From contig OY821775.1 in the NCBI GenBank assembly GCA_963682175.1, forward strand, positions 6,792,501 to 6,856,500: a stretch of 64,000 nt of DNA. The letters run 5' to 3'. Shown one piece after another: positions 1-12,900 of this stretch. How positions within the stretch are numbered: the stretch's first letter is position 1; each line of letters begins with the position of its first letter. A program made the translations under genes and the position numbers. Below the pieces are notes generated by a model that did no database searches, was not told the origin of the DNA, and saw nothing but the letters and a program-made list of their open reading frames with translations. Source of the stretch: Triglochin maritima. Its lineage: Eukaryota; Streptophyta; Magnoliopsida; Alismatales; Juncaginaceae.

Positions 1-1206
1 AAAGAGATACAAGTAATCATGTCGACCTCAGTGGTCCGAACGAGAGGATCCGATCTCAAAATGCGTGTGCCCGTTGATCACCACCCAATTGGACCTACTG
101 CGGTCCTGAAATAAAACATGCAACAACAATGCCTGAGTTTCCATAAGGAAACCCTGTATGCCAAGCTCAGTTATATGCATGCAGTAGTAGTACAAATGAA
201 CTTATCAGAGTAGCATGTCATGTCATCAACAGTAAGGAAAACAGTTCCCCCGAAGGGTAACACAGGACATCAGTCCGACAATCATCATTGAGTCTCCCAA
301 AAAGACCTACCGTAGGCACATACGGTCTAGCGGAACAAGACGTGACACTCCCCACACACGGCTACACTAAACATGGGGTTCGGTAAGGAGCATCTGTCAG
401 GTCCGCGCCATAAGAAACAGATTTGTAACTTCGTGGTCGAAACCACACCAACGGAGTCGTCGCTCGGTCGGTCCATCAATCATCATCTCAGTAGGTGCCC
501 ATCTGAGGAAAACATAGTCGGAACAGCATCGGCCCATCAATCATCATCGCCGGAACAACATCGGCGACATCACCAACACAACATCGGTGGTCCAACAATA
601 CGTCCGATACAGCATCGGACGGGTCCAGACCGAAGTCTGCCAGGTCATCAGGCTCCACGAGCCACAAACACCAACTGCGCAGCTATAAAAGCAGGGCAGC
701 GACCTCCGTAGCCATCCAGGCCGGTAGTCACCTCACCCAACGACGGTTGCGTGCTCGCACAACATCATACATTGGGATCCACGATCCCTCAGGCCTGCTA
801 CTCTACAATGAGTCCATCAATCTATCACAACATGTCACGATCCATACACGGAGGTGACGCGTCCCGAACACCCACACTCTTCCACACGGCGGTCCTTGGG
901 CAGGCACGCGTAACGCGCCCACCGTCACCTCCCGGCTCACGCACAAGGCGAGGACACAGGTTTCTGTGGACAGAGTTGGCGTCCTAAAAGAACCGGGAAT
1001 TCAGTTCTGTGCACAAACGGTCGACCGAAAGAGGCAACCCGATCTACCGCTTCCTCAAGGGAATCGGTCGACCGAAAGTCTGCAACGGTCGAACTCTCTG
1101 CGCAAAACCTAAGTCCCAATGGTCGAACAAAGATCTAAAACCGGTCGACCGATACGAGGTCAAAATCCGGAGTCTGGTCAACATCAATTCAATACATACA
1201 TATTAA
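1..1206. repeat. Transposable-element remnant with paired palindromes
   Basis: No gene is recognised here. Positions 107-175 resemble 34607-34685: both have the 'aaacatgcaaca..atgc.tgagtttcc' block followed by a similar A-rich stretch, so the two places probably hold copies of one repeat family. At 1019-1150 there are three pairs of the palindrome GGTCGACC or variants (1019/1041, 1066/1087, 1121/1143), spaced 22, 21 and 22 bp. A TATA-like string, CTATAAAAGC, lies near 684-693. Short open frames in this GC-richer stretch have no recognisable domain. The element's left end lies outside the window, so its class is not settled; an LTR or an LTR-proximal region is the leading guess. Confidence 0.5.
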
Positions 1207-1269
1207 GCATTTCAGTAACCCTACAATTCAACAAAATTAATCATACATATTAAGCATTCAAAAAAAACA

Positions 1270-1560
1270 CCAAGGAGTTTGAATTTTGTGGACGGGACTG
1301 GGCACTGAAGGAGGGGTGTACTGGTGGAGTATGGGCTGAGGAGGTACGAGTGGAGTCGGGACTGAGGAGTGAGGAAGTGGGGTGGAGTAGGAACAGAGGA
1401 GTGAGGAGGTGGGGGTGGAGTTGGGACGGAGGAGTGAGGAGGCGGGGGTGGAGTTAGGACCTAAGAATGAAGAGACAGGAGTGAAGTCGAGACCAAGGAG
1501 GTGAGGGTGGAGTCAGGAGTCAGGATTGGAGGAGGCGGAGGTGGAGTCCAAATCCTAACT
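1270..1560. repeat. GA-rich minisatellite
   Basis: A purine-rich run of imperfect tandem units of roughly 30 bp is visible. Each unit combines blocks such as GGAGTGAGGAGG, TGGGGGTGGAGT and GGGACTGAGGAG. At least six units can be followed by eye. It lies between the palindrome remnant and the first gene and has no coding potential. Confidence 0.7.
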
Positions 1561-1599
1561 CCAAACTGGACACAATTGGGAAAATGAAAATAGAAAAAT

Positions 1600-1752
1600 T
1601 TATGATTTTGTAATTTTTGTTTAATTAAAGAAAAAATGTTTCAAGTCTGTTTGACCAAACCAAAAAAATCAATCGGTTCGATCAGTTTTTTCAGTTCGCA
1701 CCGGTTCAGGTGAGAGACTGATTTTTCCCATGAACTGACCAGTTTACCTCTA
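1600..1752. mobile_element. Possible hAT-type terminal fragment
   Basis: A stretch rich in CGGTTCG/CAGTTC words ends with ACTGACCAGTTTACCTCTAG. On the other strand this begins CTAGAGGTAAACTGG, the general form of plant hAT miniature-element ends. No matching left terminus or target duplication is visible, so this is at best a partial copy. Confidence 0.25.
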
Positions 1753-2073
1753 GTTCTCGGTCCGACTGTCAATTCTGTCCATTTATTAAAACAGAGATTT
1801 CAATTCGTTGTTTCTTTTTCCAGTGCTGAAAGTCAATCCGTTTATCTAACTTAAAATTGCAACCTACATAAATGGAATAAGCACGATACAAGATGTTACA
1901 CATTTCACTACGACCACCATGCCATGGACGAATTGTTGAACTCATAAGTAAGAACATCCTGAACTAGTTTGAACTCCAATAAGATCGAACATGCCACATT
2001 GACTTCGTCGGAGGAGGATGAGTTTAGCTAATGTTTCATTTACCTCCACCCACCACCGCAAAGTCGGGTCGGG

Positions 2074-2095
2074 TCGGGTCGGGTCGAGTGAGTTC
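2074..2095. repeat. GGGTC pentanucleotide microsatellite
   Basis: Four successive GGGTC units lie a few tens of bases upstream of the presumed transcribed leader of the glycine-rich protein gene. It could fall in the promoter or at the start of the leader. I see no clear TATA box nearby. Confidence 0.6.
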
Positions 2096-2129
2096 TCAAT
2101 TCTCATTGCCTAAAAAAGCATTCCTTCCA

Positions 2130-3984
2130 CATGGTGAAGTTTCAATTAGTGTGTGAACAACAAAACAAATATCACTTTCCCTTTTGCTGGGTTCCATCCC
2201 CCGACGACGCCCTGACCACCAACCTCGCCGCTCACTGGCGTCCCACGCCGGGGACGTACTTTCCTCCCCGTCACCATCGACGCTCTCGTTCTTCTCCTTC
2301 CATCCCTTCTCTACTTCCGTCTCTACAGCCTCAAATTTCCCTTCGGAGGTAATTTCGTCCCCTTCCGCTTCGTCTCATCTCATTTTGCAGAACTTGTTTT
2401 TTGTACTAATTTATCAAGGAATTCGTGTTTGTGCATTGATTTGCTCAACGCCTAGTTGAAGTTGTTATCGAGTAATTCAGATCTATTGTTGCCTTTACGA
2501 ATTTCACGTGGTTACGTCGTGAGCTCCTTCGATGAGGTCGGGGTCGTTCACTAATCGTTAGTCCGCTTACCGATGTTTTGTGGAATAGAGGGAACTCAAA
2601 TTTCACCACATTCAAGACATCTGAAGTGCCTCAATCCTCTAAGACCAACAGATAACCAAAAACGCCCATTACTATTGAGTACTAAGAGGTCTCTCAACGG
2701 GAGCACAAGTTGGAGGGTTTTCTCAATATAACTAACTCGGTTCAAAACAATAGAATTCCAACTAAATCACGAAGAGAAGAAAATGAGAAGAAGAAAGGTG
2801 AAGAGAAAGTTATACCCACCGATAAAAAAAATTAAGTCCCCAATGAACAAAAGTAACCTTCCAGTAGCAGCTATTGATTATAGCTACATGGCTGAATTTA
2901 AGGCAAACTCCCTGGATCACCCGGCTCTATGCGCCAATTGTAACGATCTGCTGGCAGTCAAATTTTGAGCTATTGGATATTCCAACTAAAGAGGGAAGAG
3001 GGCCATTTAAATTAACGTGTTGGAGGGACCAAGAGATTTGTTATATACTCCAAGAGCCTAATAAAACCGTAGTGCCCTGAAGCCCTACAAATCTATTTCG
3101 TGTGGGAGTTGTGGATTTATGTTTATGTCAGAAACCAAAGAGTGAGTGGAGCAACATGTAGACAACAAAAACAACAAAATCTTTAATCCCAAACTAGATG
3201 GGGCAGTCTTAAAATGAAGCTCACCAAGAATCACGGTTAAGTGACATGCAGTTCATTCTGAAAAAAATGGCTTCAATCCCCAACAATAAAACAACCTAAC
3301 TAGCTATCAACCTCTAATAAAATAAAAGCAACAACAACAAAGAGAATTCAATATTCAAGTTGTCAGTCTTTTGGATCCACTAATCACATTTGAGGGATAG
3401 AGATACCCCTTAGGGGATATTACATTGATTTAATGTGATGCAAGTGACATTTGAGGTGGCAAGGTGCCCCCGAATGGCAATTGCCTCCTCAGGGGAAGTG
3501 CATCAAGAAGCTCATTGTGCTTACCGCTCACCCAGGATGAACTATGAGGTGACAAGGCTAGTTGCTCCAATAACTAATTAACCATGGATCTTATAAACTC
3601 ACATGTTACTCCTGTATCTGGTGCAAAGTGCCAGTGTAAATTGACGTTTTTTGTTTCATAATTCTAATTGACACATTATGTTATTTTTTACATAGTTGTG
3701 TTTTTATAACATTTGTTCCATTATAACTACTAACAAAGTCATTCCCATCTTCATTGCAGGTATATGATTGTTCAGAGTTCAATCGTGGGAAAGGAGCTTT
3801 ATGGCCTAATGGTTGGATGCATTTCCTGAAGTTCTGACTTGATGAGTCCGCTATTTCGAAATTCAGAGAATTCCTGTATCGGTTGACAAAGCTAAACAGC
3901 TCCCATGCTTCAAAAACAGGGCAGTGTGTATGATGGATTTACCATCTTCAACAATTGACTTTCTGACGGTCCTTGTTTTACATA
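2130..3984 (+). promoter_or_regulatory. Spliced 5' leader with upstream ORFs (glycine-rich gene)
   Basis: A pyrimidine-rich leader ends at 2348 with a good donor (CGGAG|GTAATT). The leader intron runs 2349-3759 and ends TTGCAG. The second leader exon begins at 3760 and continues into the coding exon at 3985. Before the main start there are four upstream ORFs: 3764-3829, 3842-3886, 3905-3958 and 3930-4007. The last one overlaps the main start codon in another frame. The transcription start is not determined, so 2130 is only an approximate left limit. The leader intron contains no recognised gene. Confidence 0.6.
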
Positions 3985-6900
3985 ATGGTCACACTGCCAT
4001 TGCTTAATTATGGGATTATCCATTGGTGCCTTCTGTCGGGGCATCTCCTTATTTTTCTACAGCTTGTGCTATCCAGTATTTTTCAATGTCATGCCATTAG
4101 TGGTCATGAATCACAAGCTATATCTGAGGGCCATCTTGAACTGTTTTTTAAAGAGAGCCCTAAAAGGATTCCATTTTGCTATGATGAAGAGTATTCTCTA
4201 CGTTATGTGAAGAAAACAATATCATGCTATGATTTGAAAGGTGTTGGTTCATTAAATTCAACCTGCACATTGAACTCAGATTTACAGCTGGATGGTGATC
4301 TATGCATTACTGGAACAGGAAATCTCGAGCTTTCATCACATGTTTCAATTCGGTGTCCAACTAAAGGATGCTCTATAATAGTTAATATAACTGGAATTCT
4401 CAAAGTCTCTGAATATGCCACTATTGTTGCTGGTTCTGTAACTTTTGAGGCTGAAAGTATTACTCTAGAACATTATTCATCTATAAATACATCATCTTTA
4501 GGTGGGCCACCACCTGCCCAGACAAGTGGCACACCATCTACCTTAGATGGATCTGGTGGAGGACATGGGGGTCGTGGTGCATCCTGTTTGAAAAAGAACA
4601 AAACTAATTGGGGTGGGGATGTCTATGCATGGTCCACTTTGTCTTCTCCATGGAGTTATGGGAGTAAAGGGGGTAGTACGTCCTCTAATGAACAATATGG
4701 AGGTGATGGAGGAGGTCGAGTAATGCTAAAGGCAAACAATACCCTTTCCCTTGATGGTTATGTTACTGCAGAAGGTGGTGATGGAAGTCTTAAAGGAGGA
4801 GGTGGATCAGGGGGTAGCATCGTAATTCATGCTCTGAAGCTGTAAGTCCTTGCAGTTGTGCTTTTCCATCATCATTTTTTTATAATGCTAGTAAATAACA
4901 TGAGCAACGTAGTAATGCACTTAATATCTTTTTTCATAACCAATCATATTTTGAGAAAACCATTGTAGCTTTAATTGGGAAATTCAACACAAAATATATG
5001 TGCTATGAGTACAGCATGTATATTATTCTTGCAATCCAATAAACTTTAAAATATTTGCAATTTCGTGTTTAAGATATATGCACTTCAATAGAAAAGGTAA
5101 AAAAACAACAACTAATGTTTCTTTGAGCATATTTCCTCAAATATAAATTTAAGACCTGAAATATGTCAATGCAAAGTAGTTGGCTATTCTAACCTCTTTT
5201 ATAAGGGAAACAAACATAGTGTTCCTCGTTATGTTGGTTGAGTGGAATCTAGTGCAACTTGATGAAATTTTCTCTATAAGAACAGAAGTAGTGCCCATTA
5301 TTGTTTGTGCTTTTATTGGCGTTTCTTATTTATATTCCTTTCGATAGTATGTAATCCATTTTGAGACCATTTCAAATTTCTGAATAGATTCTTAAGAAGT
5401 TTAATCACACAATTAATTCACATCATCACAAAATTATATTTTCCACATTCTGCTTGATTTCAAGAAAGCTGTATTGTACTCTATCTAAGAGTTATACTGA
5501 TGTTATATAATTGACTTTAAAGAAAAGGTGAGGGCATGATCAGTGCTGCTGGTGGGAGTGGATGGGGTGGTGGTGGTGGTGGAAGGATATCACTGGATTG
5601 CTATAGCATACAAGATGTGCTCGTTAGCGCACATGGTTCGTATTGCTCCCATTCATTTTGGATTTTGTACACAGTTATATGAATGATAATTTCTTCATTG
5701 TTTTTTTGTTTGGGTGGTAAAAATTACGGTGAAGAGATTTCACTTTGTTTTCTGAGTGAAGCTAATATGTTTAAGATGATATGCTGTAAATTTACCTAGT
5801 AGAAACTGTACCTTTGCGATATGGTGGAGCACTTGACTTTGAAACTTTTATTTTAGGTGCAAAAATGCAATCAAAGAAAGTTATCCAATCAGCTAAAAGC
5901 CCTTAACTATGAATATGATTCTTTATTTATTCAAATGCGTTTATGCAATTAGCAATGTCACTATGATTTTTGCCCTCTGCTTCAGGAGGGAAGAGTTTTG
6001 GGTGCCCTGCAAATGCTGGTGCAGCTGGTACAACCTTTGATAGGTCATTGAGGAGTCTCAAAGTCAGCAATGATAACTTTAGCACAGAAACAGAAACGCC
6101 TCTTCTGGATTTTCCAACCATGATGCTTTGGTCAAATGTTTTTGTGGAGAGCGGTGCGAAAGTATTGGTTCCTTTACTCTGGACGAGAGTGCAGGTTACA
6201 TTCCACTTTGTTGCCTTTTCTGCAGTGCAATCTTAAACGTATTTTTCACTCAATAGTCAATATTGCTGCAACTGGATTGGGCTCACTTTCTCTGTTAACT
6301 TTCTATGTCAACATAAAAGCTTAAATAACTATAAAGTAATGTCTAGCATGGTGGAATTTTTGGATAGCCTTTGGAAATCTGTCTTGCCATTGCAAGTTGA
6401 TTTTAGCTAGAAAATCACGTAATATGCTTAGTTGCTTACAGTGCTTTCACTGTCCTTTTCATTTGTTGACATTAACACCACAGCCTCAAAAGAGGCTCCC
6501 ACCATCAGTGGGGCGGGGGTCAAACACAATGATAAAGAGGTCATTCTAATTTATTCGTGATTTGAAACACAAACAACCATTTGCAATTTCACAATAAAAG
6601 AAATGTAAACAATTTAATAGCCATTTCAACTCCGATAAAAAAAAGCCATTTCAACTTATTCAATTATGATCCAAAAGCCAAAACCTACTCTAGTCTTTGG
6701 CTTTAATGGAGATAGGTCATATTCACCTTCCTCTTCAATAGTCAATAGAAAATGACTGGTGATCAATTGGTGAAGTTCATTTTTTGTTCAAGGAGTGGGT
6801 TTAAGTTTATGAAGTTGAGAAGGTGGAATTTGGTCCTCTATGTTATTTTCTTAAAGTTATGCTTTGAGGATGGGAATCATTGCGATGGCGAGGAGCTGAT

Positions 6901-9900
6901 GACTTTCAGAAGACTTGCCTGTCATCAACTTGGAAACACCAAGGGAATACTAGGGAGGAGCAAGATGCATGCCCTTTTATTTTCTCCATTTTTGGCCATT
7001 TATTTTCTGCATTCAATCATATGATGGTATCAATGTAAAATATATTGCTAATTGCTGTCTATTTCATATTAACTAACAATTAATAGATTTAATAATTGAT
7101 TAATATTATCCATATATAAAGCCTCTTATGTATGCATGAAGCATGTAATGATGCTTTTGTTGTTACCAAAACCATCATTCTTCTCAATATCGAATAATAC
7201 AGGTTCATTTCAATAACATGTTTTACACTTGTAGGTTGGTTATTCAAATTTGATTTGCCAAAGTGAGTGGTGGCACTTCCTTGTTTATGGAATTTGATTT
7301 ATTTTTCTTGTTTAGTTTACGTAGGTACGTGAATTTTTTGGGTATATTTATATAATTCTCTGTACCTTTCAGGTAAGAGGACAGATCAGATTGCTCAGTG
7401 GGGGGCAGATAAGCTTTGGGTTATCTGATTTGCCTGTTTCAGAATTTGAGATGGTTGCTGAAGAACTTCTGATGAGCAATTCTATCATCAAGGCATGCGA
7501 TACAAATTCATATTTCTGAACAGCTTGGAATGTACTATCTCTAGATATAAATTCAAGAGGTGACAATAATCAGTGATGAGTTTCTGCTTTAGCCAATGCT
7601 ACCTCTTGAATCTGTTGCCAAACTAAGTGAAGGACAATGGCTTTAAGAGGAGGTTAAAATTTTGCAATAAGATTAGTAACATGCTTTACTGCATATATAA
7701 GTTCAGGTTCTTACTCAGGCATTTTCGTCTTTGATAAGATATAGGGTATGCTGGGGGTTAAATTGTCCATTCTTTTATTTAGTGTATATAGATTTAGTGA
7801 ATGGAGTTAAACTTGTTAGTTATATGGAAATAATCAATACATAATGGTGATATGGGAATGGCTTTTGGAAGATCAGGGTAACTTTTATGTGATCAAGATT
7901 TTAAATGAAGTTGAAATTTATGTTGCACTAGGCAACTGATATCCATTCGAGAGCCTCGTAAGAAGGTGCATGGTGGAGTGAAAGTGCTACCTTGTGAATT
8001 CACACCTGAGATGAGTTACCAAGAAGTTCTGAATAGAAGACCTAACGGTACTAGTAGCAAGAGATGTAAAGTAATTGTGGCAATGTGGTGTTACAGTTGT
8101 AAGTCCAAAAAATGTGCCTGCTGTCTGCTGAATGCCCTTTTCTCCCCGTTGCACAAATATTTGTCATGGCAATGATAATCCCACAGCCTTGGCTTGTATA
8201 TTTCACCCATATTTTTTCTGTACTTTTCTCCCCTTTGCACAAATATTTATGGTGATAATGAGAATCATTTGATTAACACGGCCTTGGCTTGAATATTTCA
8301 CCCATATTTTGTCCATTGTTGCCTCCGGTCTTTTATGTTGCTCATACTTGACCCTCTTTTTATTTACGCCATTCTTAGATTTAAGCTTGTTTTCCTCTTC
8401 CAATTCTCCCACTTTAGTCAGACCTCTTTCTGTTATAGTATAATATACATCACACTTTTCTGCCTTTCAGAACATTCATTTTTTAAAAACTTTTTTGGTT
8501 CTAGGTCTATGGTGCTTTCAGAATGTATGTAAAAATGTTGCTCATGTGGGATTCTAAGATTGAAATTGATGGTGGTAAAGATAAAGATGTTGGGACCTCT
8601 TTGCTCGAAGTTCGAAATCTAGTTGTTCTCAGGGTATGTTAAATGCTGGTTGTTGGCTGTTTACTTTGATTTTTTGTTGTTGCACAAGTGTGTTTTCGTT
8701 CTTAATCCTATGCCAAATTTATATGTAATTGTTGTTTCTCTGGCAGCACAATTCTGTCATTTGTTCCAATGGAGAATTGGGAGTTTTTGGTCAAGGACTA
8801 CTAACATTATCTGGACATGGTGATGCAATCAGAGCCCAGAGAGTTTTCTTGTCCCTATTCTACAGTATTGCTGTAAGATACTAGATATATTTCATCTTAT
8901 CCTGTTATTTTCTATATTTCTGATATACATATCTTTCAAGGTTTCTGTGATTTGCTAAATTTCTGAAGTACATATTTTATCTTTCAAGGTTTATGAGATG
9001 TCGAATATCAAATGCCTTAATTTTGGCTTCTTATTAATATAGTTTCCTTACTGATCAAAAAAATAAAATCAAATGCATTACTATAAAACAATTGTAAGAT
9101 TTAAGACCAAAATTTCATTGGGCTGATATTGCAAAGCCACCTTTCAGGTTGAAGAACACATAGCTTGTCTTTATACCAGATGTACCAAAGCAAACACTTT
9201 ACATAAATTCAACTATTCTAAAAGGCTATACACCTATATCGAAGTGTACTTCCGAGAGTTTAGAACAGAAAGGCTTATATTTATCTTTTTTATTGACTCC
9301 ACATATATTTCTTTCTGGTTGCTCTTATTTTACCAGGTCTTATTTCTTTTTGTAGTGTATTACACACAAGACTCAGGTTATCTATATGCCATTCTTTCTG
9401 TTTCCTCTTCGTGTGAATGATGGAACCCCATTTTTCCTATAGCAATTACTACAGAATAATAGCTTCAATTTTACAGACTAATGAAAGTGGCGTGGTGATC
9501 TAAATCTACAAAATAGTTCATGATATTCTTTTTTGGTGCTAAGTGACAAAGACGTTAACATAGTTGCAATTTTTTCATGAGATATCCTCATTTCGCAATG
9601 TTATATTGCGATCATAAATAGTTTTCTCTCCTGTAAGGTTAATACTGTTTGTGACCATCGTAACTAGATCATGGTTGGTATACTCACAAGAACTGTGATA
9701 CATGGCATGTATTTACCAACATAGAAACACATTTTTCCTTATTCATTTAGTAACCTAATTTCTTCTTGTACATTTTTATGATTGCATAGGTAGGACCTGG
9801 GGCCTTACTTCAAGCCCCACTAGACAGTGAAAAGGAAAGCACTTTGTAAGTCTTCATCTGGCAGTGCCTGTAATTTTTGTCCTTTTCAGGCTGCATCATA

Positions 9901-12900
9901 CAAATTGCATGCTTAAGCTGAAAACTATGGGATGTATGCTTCTCCCAGGGCAACTCGATCTCGCTGTGATAGTCAAACATGTCCACTGGAGATAATAGAG
10001 CCTCCAGACGACTGTCATGTTAACAGTACAATGTCATTTACATTACATGTAAGTTTGCTTGTCTGTGGTTGCACTAGCATTTGTAATTATTTGTTCTGCC
10101 AAAATTTTCTTTCCCTGATTGGATATATTTGTTTCTTTGCATGCTGAAATGTGTATTTAACTTTTGAAATTATATCTTGCTTCTTTTTTAGAGCAAGTGG
10201 TACTTTTCGTTAAGTTAAAATTAGACATTACAATAGCATTATTGAATGTCTGCGCTTGCTTTTCCAGTGTTTGTATTTCCTCAAGTTTTTCACGTTCTAG
10301 GAGCTTGCCAAGTGGATCATTTCCCGATTTGCGAACATACCTTTCGAGATGTTTTTCAATTGAAATGGGTACACTCTAGAAATGTATTTGAAGCTATTAA
10401 CTATAATGCTACTTAATTTTGTTTTGCATATTCATTAAATGTTAAGATGCGCAATAGTAGACTAGAAAAAAGATATTTAAGATGTGTTATAAGATATTCT
10501 GATAAATTTCTTCTGTTTATCGTTAACTCCTAACATTTAAGAAAGTAATGGGACCTCCAACGTTTTACTCATACTTGAGATTGGATATTAACTTCAGTCT
10601 ACAGAGATGCTTTTCTCCTATTTTGCTCACTAAAGTTTTAGAGAAGCAAGAGCCATGGTTTTTCAAATCCAATGATTGGATGCTGCTAATTTTTATATTT
10701 AGAATGAGAGAGGGAAAAAGTCACTAGTGCTATGCCCCACTAACAGACACAGGCTGGGGATATAAATCGAAAGAAATTCTGCAAAAAAGTTTTAATTGTT
10801 TAGCTTTCTAACTGAAAACAACTAACTCACATTTTTCTGTTTGTTTTAGGAAGTTTCTAGTTAAAGTCCTAGAGCTTGTAAACAAAATTTATCAATTAAT
10901 TAGAAAAAATAATTCTATGTTTAAATTTATGATATTCTAAGTTGATCATGCTGATTAGTCATCAAAAGCTTGTATTTAAATACAATCAATTTGTTCTTTG
11001 GTTGATCTAATATTTTAGTTCCTCAGATCTGTCGTGTTGAAGATCTTATCATTAATGGTTCTATAAGAGCAAGTGTTCTTCGTATTCACAGAGCAAGGAC
11101 CGTCGTTATCAACTATATGGGCATGTTAAGTGCATCTGAATTAGGTGATATATCCTGATACCTATATGCAATTTTATTTTTTTGATCGGTTATGTCTGAA
11201 ACAATCTCATTGACAATTTTAATTCTTATTCTGGTTCAACTTATACTTCTCTTTTCTCCCATAAATGTCATGTTGAATCTTGGATAACTTTTATAGGTTG
11301 TAAAGATGGAATGGGTAAGGGAAATTTTTTAAGCCATGGAGCTGGAGGTGGTGCTGGACATGGAGGAAAAGGGGGGGCTGGATTCTTCAATGGGACGTTT
11401 ATCGCAGGGGGTGCAAAGTATGGTGATGCTGATCTTCCTTGTGAATTGGGTAGTGGAAGTGGAGGCTCAAATGATTTGCTTGAACATGCTTCTGGTGGAG
11501 GATTGATTGGTAATGTCTCTGCACAAACAAAATTTACAAGTTGATGTGAAAATGAGTAGGGTCTCATATTGTCAAATCTATCCTCCTTTGTTTTTCAACC
11601 TGGAGTTGTAAAGGATCTCCATGTGTTTGCAAAGACCTGCAACCCTAAAGCAAATATATGTCAAAAAATCCGTGCAAGCCTATAGTTGTGATGGTTGTAA
11701 ACCTCAAATTTTACTTATATTTTTGGAAGCCAAGTCACACACTTCTTTTGATTTAGAACTTACTTTTTAGCTCAATTTATTTGCTGATCGACAACCAAGG
11801 TATCTTGTTTACTATCATTTTCTGAATTTTAATATCTTTAGCTCAATGGCTAATAGGAACCAATTGAGATGATTTTTTACCATCACCTCATTACATGGAT
11901 ATACATACCTAGATCCCTCAATTTCACGTAAAACCCCCCCTAATGTGGTTAATTGGTTATACATCCCAGTGCCATGACCACTCGTGACACTCCCTACATC
12001 TATATTGAGACAGTTGTACTATCCAGATGAACTGATTTACACTAGCCATAATTGCGAAAATTTTCATATAAGTTATGCTTTGTTTCTTTTGTCGCCACAT
12101 CTGAGAGTTAAATTGTGTTTATATAATATATTTCTTGATGTAATGTTTAATCAAGGCTAATAAGTGTTATTTTTTCTTCAGTCATAGGTTCCACTAAGTG
12201 GCCATTGTCGAAATTAGAAATTTATGGATCATTACGTGCTGATGGTGAAACCCATGGAAAATCAAAAAGAAACTATAATGGCACATTGGTGGGTGGGCTT
12301 GGAGGTGGTTCTGGAGGGACCCTTCTCCTATTCCTTCAAGCACTGGTTATAGGGAATAATTCTTCTTTGTCCATAGATGGTGGAGATGGTGGCCCTATTG
12401 GAGGAGGAGGTGGTGGTGGTGGTAGAGTTCATTTTGATTGGTCAAATATTGCCATGGGGGATGAGTATGTACAACTTGCCACTTTAAATGGAACAATTGA
12501 TGCCAGGTATGCCATCCATCTTCAACTGAACCTTAGAATTTGAAGTCATTAGTGCCCTCCTAATATCATCTTAATTTCTCTAAATTACTTGGTCACTCAA
12601 ACTGTATCTTTTGATGTTATCACGATGATATGTCTTATAATCTTATCCCGTGTTGTTTTTTATACATTATTTGCAAAATTGCATGTCAACTTTTGATTTT
12701 TATTTTTTCTTGGTTTGTTTCTATTGCTGTTAATACTGACACCTTACTTCCTAGTCGTTAGCTCTCAAGGATTTTTTTATCGCTAAAAGTAATTGGACTA
12801 AAAAGAAAAGAATGTACAAAAAAGGGATAAATCAGCACATCCTGCCTAAACTGTAGGTTTCTTCTCCAAATTGTAGACCAAATTCTTGGAGTAGAAATGC

